Source of the DNA: Atriophallophorus winterbourni
Taxonomy: Eukaryota > Platyhelminthes > Trematoda > Plagiorchiida > Microphallidae
DNA: 64,000 nt
Reading direction: 5' to 3'
NCBI GenBank assembly: GCA_013407085.1
Contig: JACCGJ010023935.1
Span: 1-64,000 of the forward strand
In this document: positions 48,116 through 59,375 of the stretch, piece after piece
Position numbering within the stretch: position 1 is the stretch's first letter
Layout of the letters: each line of letters starts with the position of its first letter
Translations under genes and position numbers: made by a program
Notes under the pieces: model-generated
What the model was told of the DNA's origin: nothing
Databases searched by the model: none
What the model saw: the letters and a program-made list of their open reading frames with translations, nothing else

Positions 48116-49538
48116 ATGACCGACAACGTGACCTTAAACGGACCTGACGACGAGGCTTGTAAAAAGTGCAAACTTTGTCAAAAGTTAGTAAGTCCCAGAT
48201 CGCGTCAAGTTAAATGTTACTTGTGTTCAATTGCTATTCATGCGAACTGTGAAAAGTATTTATCACCCGAATCTGTGACTCTAATTAATAATGAAAAATT
48301 ACCAGGCATTTGCTATATATGTAATCCATGCAGATTGAAAGTAAATAGTGATTTATCAAGAGCCGAAAACTCTGATTCAATTATGGAAAGACGCATGTTC
48401 GCTGTAGAGGCGAACCTTAAACGGCTTGAAAACACGTTAGAGTCTTTCCAAACATTTGCGTGTCAGAAAGCACTGAAACCAGTTCTAAACGCAGTCCCTA
48501 ACCACATTAACCGCAAGTCTTACAGGGAAGCGCTAACTACTACAGAAACGCTGATTTCTCCAGAAATCGACCAAAGTCCCTTCCAGCAACTCGGTGCGAC
48601 TGATGAGTCTGCGAATCAGACCTGTAGTCAAGTGAATGAAAATGCTGAATTATCGAAGGATATGCATAAGCTTAGACCGAAGAGTTTGAACACTAAAACC
48701 CCCAAAAAGACAAACATTGAAGATCTAACGGCAATTTGTAGTAATCTCATTGAATCAACTTCGCCATCGCTAAAGCAACGCGAAGCAGATGACAGAAAAC
48801 AGTGGAATGACCTTTGCAGAAGCTTAGACATCACTGCCTCACCAGCGTCGCTGACGCGATTGTTTACACCCCCGAACTCACCTCGTGCGAACACACCCAG
48901 GTTACTGCGTGTAGTGCTCATGTCCCTCAAGATGTAGAACATATGTTGCTCGCCTCATCTCTCTTAATGGTAAACAAATCGGCTGTGCGAATATTTCCGG
49001 ACGTTCCGTGGGAAGAACGGCAAATTCGTCGTAATAATCCGGAACTAGCAAAAGAGGCTATAAATCGCAGAGCTGTTATAGTTTATGGTGTACCCATTTC
49101 GAACGAAGTAGAATCCAGCAAACGTCTGCAACACGATTTCAGTGAATGGGATTTTTACAAGAGATCCTAGTTTTAAAGGGTATAATAACTACTCATGTTA
49201 TGCGCCTTATACCGAAAAAAGAAACGCATCAGCCTCCTCCTCTCAAAATAACATTCCGCACAGATGAGATGAAGGATAGAATACTCGAGGCGTGGTATCA
49301 ATGTCGAAAATTTGCACCTCCTGAAATTCGTATTCGGGCTGTATACGACATAAAAAGCACGAACACCATTGTTCCTGAAATGACTTCTCTACCAAGTCAA
49401 TCAACTGCACCTGAGACAAAAAGCCGACCAATTCTGGGTCGGCGAATCCACTATAATGAGCTCTTCATCTGCAACAAAAATCAAATCTTTATCATGCTGT
49501 TACACCAATGCTCAGAGTTTTCTGGGCAAGTTCACTGA
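48116..49538 (+). pseudogene. CR1-like LINE ORF1 with PHD finger
   Basis: The frame 48116-48937 starts with ATG and encodes a Cys4-His-Cys3 zinc-binding domain (C18, C21, C34, C37, H42, C45, C66, C69), the PHD-type finger known from ORF1 of CR1-like elements. A short helical segment (MERRMFAVEANLKRLENTLE) may form a coiled coil for multimerisation. The frame is then lost at about 48880 and continues at 48890-49170 (RAVIVYGVPISNE, an RRM-like strand) and at 49146-49500 (ITFRTDEMKDRILEAW). Expected role is RNA binding in the LINE particle. Two frameshifts make it a pseudogene. Confidence 0.75.
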
Positions 49539-52259
49539 ACTGTATTCACGTGCGACCGTGGCGTCTTGGGATTTGATTGCCGTGACAGAAACCTGGTTGT
49601 GTAATTCTATACACGACTCTGAACTTAAAATCCCTCATATGATAATTTACAGAAAAGATTGAGCAAAAAAAGATGGCGGTGTCCTCCTCTACTTACATGA
49701 AAGCATAAACTACACTATACTTCTCTCCCCCGAGTTAGATGTCCCATATATATTGTTTTGCTCTTTTGGCTTACATGATAAACGTAAGTGCCTCTTAGCT
49801 TTGATTTATCGCCCCCTTCTTTATCATCTGCCGCTGACACTGTTCTTTCTAATGCAATACGTTTTGCATTGAAGCTCACATATTCACATTCGCTCATTCT
49901 CGGAATTTTAATGTACTGACCCTTGCAACACACATTACAGGTGACGATTCATTTAAAGGCTTTCTTCAAGAAATAATGACTTGCACCCCTCTTTACAACC
50001 ACGTACAACAACCAACGCGATTTCGATCAAACCTCATCTACCCTGGACCTCATACTTACAAACGAAGAACTCATGATAGAATATGTTTCCTATACAGCTC
50101 CACTCGGATTGAGTGATCATATTGTCATTAAATTTGATTATATTTATCAATACGAACCAACAGGAACTACTCAACGAAAGTATACAACTGTGAACTATGA
50201 ATTGCTTCGAGCTCTTGCTACTGCAAATCAATGGGATTCCCTTGAACTCAAATCTGCTGAGGAAATCTGGGAAACGTTTTACAGCCAACTTCGTGTTATC
50301 ATTGACTTATCATCGAAGGTAAAAATAATATCCAGCAAACAGCATCCGAAAAAGCCTCTCAGAAGCAGTACTCGGAATTGGATGTGTAAACGTGACAATG
50401 CCTGGTACAAATACTTGGACGATCCTTCTGGGATAACTTGGTGCTACTACACGTTATTGCGAAATAAGTGTTTCTGCCTCATTCGAAAAGACAGAAAAGA
50501 TTACTAAATCAGTCTTGTCGAAAAATTCATTATAAATCCCAAAGCATTGTATAGACACGTCAACGACCTCCGGAATGTTAAAATGGAAATACCGCCACTG
50601 GTCTCTGGTACTGGAATAGTGACGTCATTTAAAGATTGCGCTAACGTTTTCCGACAACAATTTGCATCAGTTATCTCACAAGTGTCGACCCATAGACAGC
50701 CCTTAAACTCTGACAGCTGCAGCCTGCCAATTATCCAGGGGGTGGAGTTCCCCCCCAAAGTTGTTCAAACAAAATTAATGACAATGAAGAGAACAGGCTC
50801 ACCCGGTGTAGACAATATACACAATCTATCTTCCGAGTTGGCAATACCGACATCTGACGTATTCACAATGATGTTCGAGCAGAGCTTTGTACCAGAAACT
50901 TGGAAAACTGTCCTGATTAGTCCCATCTACAAGGGTGGTAAAAGAAATGATCCTTTAAACTATCGCCCGATAGCGTTATTACCAGTGCTATCAAAAGTAA
51001 TATAGTCCATAATAGCTGATGCCTTACGGAATCACTTTGAGATCAATAATTTAATCTCCGAGGCACAGCATGGATTCAGGAAAAAACGATCCTGCCTGAC
51101 AAACTTGCTATTAGCAAAAGAATCTTGGTCTGAGCTACTGGATGCCGGCCACTCCGTGGACGTAATTTATATCGATTTCTCAACTGCCTTCGATTGTGTG
51201 AATCACGGAATACTTTCGTCGAAACTACTCACTTACGGAGAACATGGTAAACTCCATGCATGGATTAAAGAATGGTTGATATCTCGTGAGATGTATGTTA
51301 GAATAAAAAACGAACTATCCGAGTCGATTAAAGTTGCCCGTGGTGTCCCACAAGGCTCAGTCCTCGGACCGCTTTTGTTTCTAATATATATAAACGACTT
51401 GCCTACTGTATTACAGTCGTCCGTGCTTATTTTCCCTGATGACGCAAAGCTTTGGCGCAAGATAGACTCCACAGACGACACACAGAACCTGCAACGCGAT
51501 CTCGATATGATTCACACTTGGTCCATAGACAACGAAATGCCCCTGAATGCTTCGAAATGCAGCCTATTGTCTTTCAACAGCAAGTCAAGCAAAGAATATT
51601 ATCTTGGTCGCACTGTTAATAAACCCGTCTCCTCCGAAAAAGATTTAGGTGTGATTATCCAATCAGACTTAGGAAACTCAATGCAATGTCGACTGGCTGC
51701 TTGCAAAGCTGAAAATAACTTGGGTCTCCTCAGAAGAGTCCTAGGTTCGTTTGACCCCAATATTGCCTGCAAATTGATTTCAACGTGCATCCGTCCTCAT
51801 GTTGAATATGCTATACCGGCATGGGATCCTTGGTTGAAAAAAGATATTCTGCTATTAGAAACTCCACGGCGCAGAGCGACAAAACTTGTCCTGGGACTAT
51901 CAAATTATCCATACGAAAAGCGACTTAAATTATTGAATTTGCATTCGGCTGAATACAGACGGAAACCAGGAGCACTTATATTCATTTGGACAGTGCTTAA
52001 TCAAACAAATCATCCTTGCGGTCATTTGTTTCATCTTTCCCATAACACACATCTGCGAGGTCACCAATTAAAACTCTACCAACAGCATAGCAGGTTGAAC
52101 TGCCGCAAATATGCATTTTCCGTTCGCAATGTGCAACTGTGGAACAGTTTACCTACTCATGTGGTACAATCTGGAACTGTTGAAGTTTTCAAAAAATCAC
52201 TAGATATCCACATGGAAAAAAATGTTTTTATGTTTGACAATAATCTAACAATATTTTGA
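49456..52259 (+). pseudogene. CR1-like LINE ORF2: endonuclease and reverse transcriptase
   Basis: The start is MSSSSATKIKSLSCCYTNAQ at 49456, then WDLIAVTETWL (endonuclease motif with catalytic Glu). A decayed middle is followed by GLSDHIVIKF (SDH motif, 50100-50130). After a frameshift the same frame runs to 52259 with stops at 50505 and 51003. It contains SPGVDNI, WKTVLISPIYKGG, NYRPIALLPVLSKVI, motif A YIDFSTAFDCVNH, GVPQGSVLGPLLFLIYINDL, and motif C as FPDD (the A before DD is P). The C-terminal part has AWDPWLKKDILLLE and LNCRKYAFSVRNVQLWNSLP. Catalytic aspartates are kept, but the frame is broken. Confidence 0.85.
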
Positions 52260-52353
52260 TATTTTTTACCAACCGACCCGCTGTACATTTTCGTGGGTCT
52301 TGTAAAGCATAGCTTTTTACCTGCATATAATCTATGAATAGATCTATGAATAA

Positions 52354-53050
52354 ACGCGAACTGAAGATAAACGTGATAGGTGCTATGTATGTCATTCTAG
52401 CGATGGCGGACATTCCACTTTCGATTGAGCGCAATTGCACAATTCGTAAAAAGTGTTCCGCACAAATCACAAGTACAACTACTTTGTAAATGAAACATAA
52501 CTGCGATAAACTAGCACCAAATCTAGATAGTTAAAATTATAAATCTTGTTCATATTCAAGAAAATAGAGCTAGTATGAAGACATAAGGAATTAAGACAAA
52601 ATTTGCTTGTTTACCCATCGATTCATCAGCATGTACATACTTTGGGTTAACAGTCTGTATGAGCAACACCAAAATCCATAGTCAATTGATTGCAGCGCCT
52701 CCAATCATCACTGTTGAAAACTTTCCACTTGAAATGGTACATCATTCAACCTATGTTGGTTTAACCATTGCGGATATCCGTTGGCGAGAAGCTTAAATTA
52801 AAAGGCGGATTGGCTGTCATTTTGTCCAGATTTAACTATCGTGTATGGGGGAACCACAATGTGACTGTAAAGACAAAGATGATGCAAACTAAATGCTTTA
52901 CTGTACTGCAGTAAAAGCTTGACCATCCACACGAAACAATTACGGAAGTTAAACGTTTTCCATCTACGAGGCATCGTCGTATCTGGAACCTATCGTGCAT
53001 AAACAAAGTGACTAATATTGATGTACTTTAAAAAGCTGGTCCAAAAGCTT
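52354..53050. other. Sequence with no recognised feature
   Basis: No gene or known repeat identified. Confidence 0.3.
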
Positions 53051-53054
53051 GTTC

Positions 53055-53195
53055 ACCCTACTACGGCAGCGCGCCTACGGTGGCTTGGTCACGTCTAAAA
53101 AATGTAAAATGGTCGTATTCCCAAAGATCTACTCTATGGTGTGTTGCAACCAGTAAGTCGATCATTGGGCATACCACACTTGCGTTACAAATTGT
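53055..53195 (+). pseudogene. Short RTE-like LINE fragment
   Basis: CGCCTACGGTGGCTTGGTCA, ATGGTCGTATTCCCAAAGAT and CACTTGCGTTACAAA match the RLRWLGH, NGRIPK and HLRYK coding blocks of the other RTE-like copies. The rest is absent. Confidence 0.6.
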
Positions 53196-53439
53196 TGATT
53201 TGCGTCAATTAAGTAAAATTATGATATTAATACCTCCACCGATTGAGAAGTAGAATCAAGTTACATACAAATCATGTCCTTTCTACATTTACGTTGCTTC
53301 TATTCATAATTTAATTTAGTTTATAATGATTACAGGCAAAACTATTCAATCCTGTTTTGGGATAGAATCTTCACCCAACCATTACCGACTTTGGGAAGAA
53401 TCTAGGTCCATTCAAGTATGTTTTCTAGTGAACTAACTT

Positions 53440-53800
53440 TATTTTCAACGTATTGTGGTGCTCACATCTCCACCCCGTACACACCACCACCGGTTTCTGA
53501 CTATTTGCCGTCAGCAGGTGGAGAGAGTAAGATCAGGTTCAGTGAAACTTGAAAAAGTGGTAAAGTGGTAAACAAAGTTATACTTGTATGTCACTGTTAT
53601 ATATGGTTCGTACAACGAACCACGATGTTCAGACACAGAATCACAAATTGATTCTTGGTCAAGCACCCAAGGCGCTTATGGATGAGCAAAGTAATGTGTT
53701 GCTCACATCCATCCCTTACACATCACTACCGGTTTCTAAATGTTTGCCGACATCAGGTGGAGACATCAAGATCAGGTTTAGTGAGCCTTTATTTTCGTTG
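53440..53800 (-). mobile_element. Tandem subfamily-2 hammerhead repeats
   Basis: Two ribozyme regions 239 bp apart (53489 and 53728) on the minus strand. The first reads CTGCTGA for CTGATGA, with CGGC-AAATA-GTCA and GAAACCGGTG. The second reads CTGATGT with GAAACCGGTAGTGATG. Each has a single damaging change in the same core box. The unit between carries ACAACGAACCACGATGTTC and TTCTTGGTCAAGCACCCAAG. Confidence 0.72.
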
Positions 53801-55155
53801 AAATAAATGCATCATAATAACAATCTGTTGAATGAAATCCAGCATGATGAAACCTGTGAGATACGGATGCACTGAACATGATAAGACGGAAAATGAAACT
53901 AAATTTGCCTTATCTGATGCACTTAAATTTTTAAGCTTCACAATAACTATGAACTATTATTTACACTACCGTTTGATCCAAATTCTGCCAAAGATTCTGT
54001 TTAGTAGCCATCGATAATTGTATAATAAACTCGAGTTAATATACCACATCTCTCCAATTGTGAAAACCTTTGGATTATAAAAACGTGGTAGGCTTGTTAA
54101 TCATCGAGTAAGATCCGTAATTTGCAGCAAGGACTGCATCATACATCTTCATCAAATCCACTATGATAACCAAAGTTTTTGATACACACATTTGTCGCAA
54201 CGTCCATTTCTTTCAGTTACATGAGCCACAACATCTTTTCAGCGACTTGCTAAAATTTTGAGGACGATTGAACAGAACGAATGAGGAACAGCAAATAATA
54301 GAGGATTCTTGAAAACCTAGTTGGAAATATTTGTTAAAGATTTTATGCTATAATTCACCAAACGCGTCGACCGTGCGATGCCGTTCTACCACCAATTGAA
54401 TGCAAATAGAGCTTCCGAACTTTTTTCGTATCTTGTACAGCACAGCTATAAAGATTCATTTTACTTCACAGTCTACGGAACCGGGGAACTTCGTATAAAA
54501 ATGTTGACATCTTGGACATGAATGTTAATCAGTACCAATTTCATTCAACGTTGCGTTTATGCTTCAATCATTGAAGCCATGTGAGATTTCGAAATATTGG
54601 TATGAATAATAACCGACGTGATAATCTACTCTTCTTCTAACAATGAATGTTCTCAGTACATTTATGCTGGAACGTGAAACAAAATCTTACATTTTGGCCT
54701 GGTGGATTCTGTTTCAATTCAGCTGCTGTTAAACAGCTCGTTGACTCATAATCAAAATTGAAAAATCTCTCAGGAGGCGAACAGGTTATTCACTGATCGA
54801 CATAGTTGATCCAATCGAATTCATTTGATCTGTATAATTTTTATGGATTAGTACACAGGAACAGTTTTGATAACGTGTACCTGAGATACCGGATTGTAGG
54901 TCATAGTTGTTCTCCAAGCTAGTATGGTTGATTGCGGACGTTTACTCGTCAAACTAGATGACATCATCAGCGAAACTTCTCTCGAAACAACTGGGCGATG
55001 AGCATCATTCGAATTTATCTAATGGTTTGCGACATCACCAAATGTGATTGGCTAGAATCCTTTCATCTCCTTGTTGTTGGCGTGTTCTCATTGGTCCCCA
55101 GACCCCAATTGGTGGAGTCATCTAGATTTGATCACGAAACGTCGGCAATCAACCA
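53801..55155. other. AT-rich sequence, nothing recognised
   Basis: No recognisable feature; the open frames 53832-54017 and 54998-55231 are unassigned. Confidence 0.3.
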
Positions 55156-55159
55156 CACC

Positions 55160-55531
55160 AAGATTCAAGATTCAAGATTCAAGAATTTATGGTCACAAAA
55201 AGCACATAGCTTCACAATTACCATATCATAGTAAATATGCGTTCAATAAGAAGTATAAAAAAATCAATTATACGATGTCACTGGAGTCAAGTAATATGCT
55301 TACCGTGAGTCAATACACAGGCATCGTCAAATCGTTATGTAACAAATAAGTGTCCAAGGTTCGAGTGAATGTTTGGATACAGGGAGAGGTGATAATTGCT
55401 TCGGGAAAGGCATTCCACAGGAAACAGACACGTACCGAATAGAAATATCGGCGACAATTAGTACGGGAATGGGGAATTTGTAGTGCCGCTGAGTGGCTAC
55501 GTGTAATTCCTGATTCACGGTACCGACACAC
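55160..55531 (-). pseudogene. CR1-like LINE 3' end (tail type CTTGAAT)
   Basis: The minus frame 55310-55531 (SHSAALQIPHSRTNCRRYFY then SVRVCFLWNAFPEA) is the extreme C-terminus of the LINE. It is followed by the AAGC-TATGT-GCTT hairpin and three TTGAATC units (55160-55187). Close to the copy at 11.8-12.5 kb. Its 5' boundary abuts the Penelope-like element. Confidence 0.82.
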
Positions 55532-56400
55532 ACATTGACCAAATCTTGAACTTCAAAAGCAACCACCCAGCAGCACACAAGAAAAGCTGCGTTCGGACGT
55601 TGTTTCAACGCGCTAAAACACATTGCAGCACACTCACACTGCAAAAAGAGGAAGAACAATATTTATACAAACTATTCCAGAAGAACGCTTACCCGAAGAA
55701 CTTTATCCGTAGATGCCTAACGACACGCCCTAGGCGAGACCAGACTGATGTTATGCAACGGGCGGCGTTACCATACGTCAAAGACATCTCGGAAATGACA
55801 TCAAGACTCCTACGACCTCATGGCATTTTATCGCCCACAAACCAACAGCAACGCTACGTAACATACTCACAAAAGTGAAAGATGCAATACCCTAAGATGA
55901 AAACGCAAACGTAGTGTACAAAATACAGTGCACGCACTGTGACAAACACTACATCGGGCAAACCGGTCGAAAACTAAAAACTCGAATCCATGAGCATCAA
56001 CTAGCCGTACGACGTCACGACACCAAGTCTCTCATATCAACGCACGTCGACAACGAAGATCACGAGATGGACTGGCATAACTGCCATATCTTGGGTCGAG
56101 CTAATAACAAAGCAGCACGAGAGTTCATCGAAGCCTGGTACTCCGGTGAACGATCGATCAACGAACACGTGAGCTTGGACGACATCTACGCACGGATGCG
56201 ACTGAGACGAAGAACCGTAAAGGCAGCCAACCAATCAATCAATCACATGCGATCACGTGACCAGTGGTCAGCCGGCCAAATACCATCGTCAGTTCAAATT
56301 CGAGCAGTCAATTTGCCAACAATCGCTGAAGATGTTGCCTAGTCTGGCAACGAAACGTCCGATGCAAACTCAACAAGCTCGGAGAACATATGCAAGTAAG
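55532..56400 (+). mobile_element. Penelope-like element family 1: linker and GIY-YIG endonuclease
   Basis: Frame 55546-55878 (NFKSNHPAAHKK, CVRTLFQRAKTH, KNAYPKNFIRRC, LPYVKDISE) is the region between reverse transcriptase and endonuclease in Penelope-like proteins. After a short frameshifted, stop-containing join, frame 55914-56342 encodes the endonuclease: VYKIQCTHC, HYIGQTGRKLKTRIHEH (residues 12-28), and REFIEAW (69-75) with candidate catalytic Glu. The protein ends AEDVA and stop. The reverse transcriptase is absent, so it is 5'-truncated. A hammerhead overlaps the stop codon. Confidence 0.85.
56322..56363 (+). ncRNA. Penelope-like element hammerhead ribozyme over the stop codon
   Basis: Stem I ATCG (56322-56325), CTGAAGA (56326-56332), one unpaired T, stem II GTTGCC/GGCAAC (six perfect pairs, loop TAGTCT 56340-56345), GAAA (56352-56355), CGT, cleavage after C56359, stem I strand CGAT (56360-56363, four pairs). 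The core matches CTGANGA...GAAA. The TAG stop of the endonuclease frame begins in the stem II loop. Stem III is the palindrome ACGT, so dimer action is likely, as in other PLE hammerheads. Confidence 0.82.
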
Positions 56401-58035
56401 CTACAACAACGACCCGAGCTACAAATATTCCAAACAATACTAACAGGGTTACACGTTTATATTTCGCCCAAGCAAGCACCGATGTAGTGTTTGAAAGTCT
56501 TTGATTTAGCGGCTAAAATTGTCTAATAAAATTGTAAAAAAGAATACATTTGTTAGCTCAGCATACAGGTGTAATATCAGAATAAATCAGTTTGGTATAA
56601 ACATAGACTAGGATAAGGAAAAAGAGTACAAAATACGTAGCGAATATGAGCTGTTCATAAGAATTGATATTTAACGTTATACTCATTGAAAACAACGAAA
56701 TTTATGTGTTTATAAAAGGGAACTCCCCAAAAGTATCTCAGTTCTGAATAATTTTGATCTGTGTAGAAATAAGTACTAAAGCCGGTGCTCAGATGTCAAT
56801 AAACTCAGTGTTTGGAAAAAATCGAATTGCTATCTATTTATTGACAGGCACTTCGTAATATAATATAGTGATCCCTTTAGTCAACAGCAAAATATACCTA
56901 AAATGAATTTGCGTTTCTTATTCTGTATGCATATTGCAATGGCATATTTTGCTTTAAAAAAAGCCAAACGCTATCCCGATATCGATGTTAACCTGAATTC
57001 ATTTTTGAATTGACCTTGAAATAACTTGAATTCTACTTTCAGACTAACATCAGATTATTTTCGTCATTTCACTAATCTCACCGTCGTCTGATTTTAATGC
57101 TACTCGACAGCCTACTCAGAATATTTCCCGAACAAAAACCAACCATTAAACGACAAAACTAATCCTCTTCAATGGTCTTTCGTATGTGAACACCGAAATA
57201 AGGCAAGCTTTCATCCTACCGAAACAGATAGGAAAGTCGCACCAATGGGCAAAACGGACCAATTGTCATTAGCATTATCACCACAGTAGCGTTTTGATTT
57301 TTCGTTCGGCGCGCGTTCGTTTAAAATTGGCGCGAATATTGATCAGTACTCAAGGTAGTTGAAAAACCTTAGAAGTTGAATTATAAAGATTGCTAGAAAT
57401 CCCGCTGATTCGAATAGATCAATAGAGGATGCCGGACAATTTTGACGTAAAAATGGGAAGCGATTAACCTATGGAATATGACGAAACTCAGTCGAATAAT
57501 CCGGGCATGGTTGTGCTAAAAAGTGACTGAGAATATCCGGACATTTTATATTAGGTTAGGGTACGTTTTGTCATAAAAACAACTTCGACGAAGCGTGTAT
57601 GATAACTGGATAATGCGAGACACGAAATCCAATCTATGCAATGTTAATGATAGGATATCAGGAATAAAAATTTCAATATCGAGTATGATCATGCTGAAAA
57701 CAGCGTTGGAACGGATAGCTAATTTGTAGACGGCTAGTAATTTAGTAGCGTATGAAAATGATCTTGGCAATTACGGCACATTGTACCCAGATAAGAGATA
57801 TTTCCATGCAATATTTACCTAATTTAACATCAGACGCAACGAGTCAGTTGAAAATATCCCTTTTTGGAATTGTGATTATTGTTAGGAATATAAGATATTG
57901 AGAAATAATTTTCTGTTCTATATTTCAAGCAAATTTGTCAATTTACAATGGAGTATCGCATAGACAGTATCAAGATGTTTACAAAACTTGTCGGCTGACT
58001 ATTGAAAAATATTCGAGACCGATCAGGAGTCCATA
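56401..58035. other. AT-rich sequence, nothing recognised
   Basis: No recognisable feature; minus frame 57546-57770 unassigned. Confidence 0.3.
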
Positions 58036-58080
58036 ATCATGAAAATAAAGTTTGCAATGAATCGGTTATAGCAAGTTTTT

Positions 58081-58120
58081 GGTAACGTTTCGCTTCTGAA
58101 CACAAAAGCTTCGTCAGATC
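58081..58120 (-). ncRNA. Penelope-like element hammerhead ribozyme
   Basis: Minus strand: GAT (stem I), CTGACGA, one unpaired A, GCTT...GAAGC stem II (four pairs or more, loop of about nine), GAAA, CGTT, cut, ACC. Core bases intact; stem I has one C-A mismatch. Stem III ACGT is self-complementary. Confidence 0.75.
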
Positions 58121-58772
58121 AAGGGTGTCAGTACGAACAGTGTTCGGGTTTAAATGGCATTTTCTTGACCAATCCCGATTTCTCTAAGCTAGACATGGGA
58201 GATCAGGAAAATTGATCACATCCCTAAATTGTTTATTAAGTGTATAGGTGTGAGCAACGTCAGCTGACACTGCTTACGTAATCATGTGCGCATTAGGTGT
58301 AATATTCGTTAATACTTATTCGCTGCAGAACCGAATGCCAGATTGTTGAGATATCCGCCCATCCACCTCGTTCACCGCATCCGCCCCAGCCATTGTTATT
58401 TCAACAGCCTCGTCGTGAAGTTTTTCCCAATAAGATTTCACACCCCGTCTTATCACTTCCAGGTTATCAAGATCTATGCGGTGTCTAGTGTGTAGCACGT
58501 GTTCAGCTAGGGCAGAATCCCGAATCAGTAATTGATATTCACTGGGATTGCAGGGTTACTTTTCCACTCGTTTCCTGGGTACGTTTACCCTAGTGCAGAG
58601 TTCTCCAGACGTTTGCCCAATGTAAACACCCGCGCAACCTTTGCATTTGATTTCGTAGATGTAGTTTATCGCAAAACCAAAATGGAGTCTTATCTTTGAG
58701 ATTCATTAATACGGAGCGGAGAGTTTTACCTTCCTTATATGTTACTCTAATACCTGCGTTATTTTTTGATGG

Positions 58773-59323
58773 TTCCAAAGTTTGTCATAGCCGGGGGTGG
58801 CAGTGGGGATAAGCTCCCACTGTTTTTAAAATGCTCCCATATAGCATGCGTCTTAAATAGCCTCTGACAACCAAGTCCAGCTTCTGGCCTGCACGAGTGG
58901 CTCTCCGAGTCCGGCGGAACTGCTTCTACAAACAGGAGAAGGGACGAGGGCAAGTGACTGGCGTCTGAAAACCAGTTTGCTTCGGGCAGATGTAGCTCGA
59001 TAGCCTGGGAGGGCATTTTATCTAAGGGATGTAAAACCCTGATTTTAAACCTCCGTTGCCTCGCGGGATACCCGATCACAAGAAAGGCTTCGGGAGAAGA
59101 CCCTGAGGAAAAACCTGGAACAGAGTCTGGTAGACCACCTCTTTCTGGCAACTTCCTGCTGCCTTGCAGGTCGCACTTGGTTGTGCAAAGGCTAGGGAAG
59201 CTAACTCGAACAAACGCCGAGTGGTGCTGGGGACGCCGCTTTGTACCGAAATTCCCAAGAATCTTCATTGAAGCCGACTCATCCTCCAGGAGGAGATAGT
59301 CGCACAAAAAACAAAGTAAGTAA
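58773..59323 (+). mobile_element. GC-rich 551-bp insertion (SINE-like?) with 15-bp TSD
   Basis: The sequence GTTATTTTTTGATGG occurs at 58758-58772 and again at 59324-59338 and flanks this block exactly; the host PLE frame continues across after removing it. The element is far richer in G+C than the neighbourhood and ends on the plus strand with AAAAAACAAAGTAAGTAA, a LINE/SINE-like tail. The minus strand has an unbroken 182-codon frame over nearly its whole length (58759-59307) with no domain I know. It could be a SINE, a truncated LINE end or a retrocopied transcript. Confidence 0.75.
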
Positions 59324-59375
59324 GTTATTTTTTGATGGCTGATGGTCTCGTGTACTTTTATCGTGCTTAAATTAA

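Larger units (their letters stand above)
47795..52353 (+). mobile_element. Near full-length CR1-like LINE, inactive
   Basis: A 4.5-kb element in the order ORF1 (48116-49538, frameshifted), ORF2 (from 49456; endonuclease, reverse transcriptase, C-terminal region to 52259) and a short 3' UTR. The UTR has an AAGC-ATA-GCTTT hairpin and a tail of CTATGAATA-like units (52333-52353). Possible 5' UTR starts near 47795. ORF1 has two frameshifts, the endonuclease region at least one, and ORF2 two in-frame stops (50505-50507, 51003-51005), so it cannot move by itself. The tail sequence differs from the two other CR1-like tail types in this window. Confidence 0.85.
58040..59375 (-). pseudogene. Penelope-like family 2 element, split by a 551-bp insertion
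   Basis: On the minus strand, from about 59375: KSTRDHQPSKNN, then AGIRVTYKEGKTLRSVLMNL, KDKTPFWF, and in the next frame NYIYEIKCKGCAGVYIGQTS then GELCTRVN, KRVEK, EYQLLIRDSALAEHVL, LEVIRRGVKSYWEKLHDEAVE. This is the linker plus GIY-YIG endonuclease. The 3' region with a hammerhead (58081-58120) and the terminal block at 58040-58075 follow. The coding part is broken by a frameshift, a stop and an insertion at 58773-59323. Confidence 0.8.
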
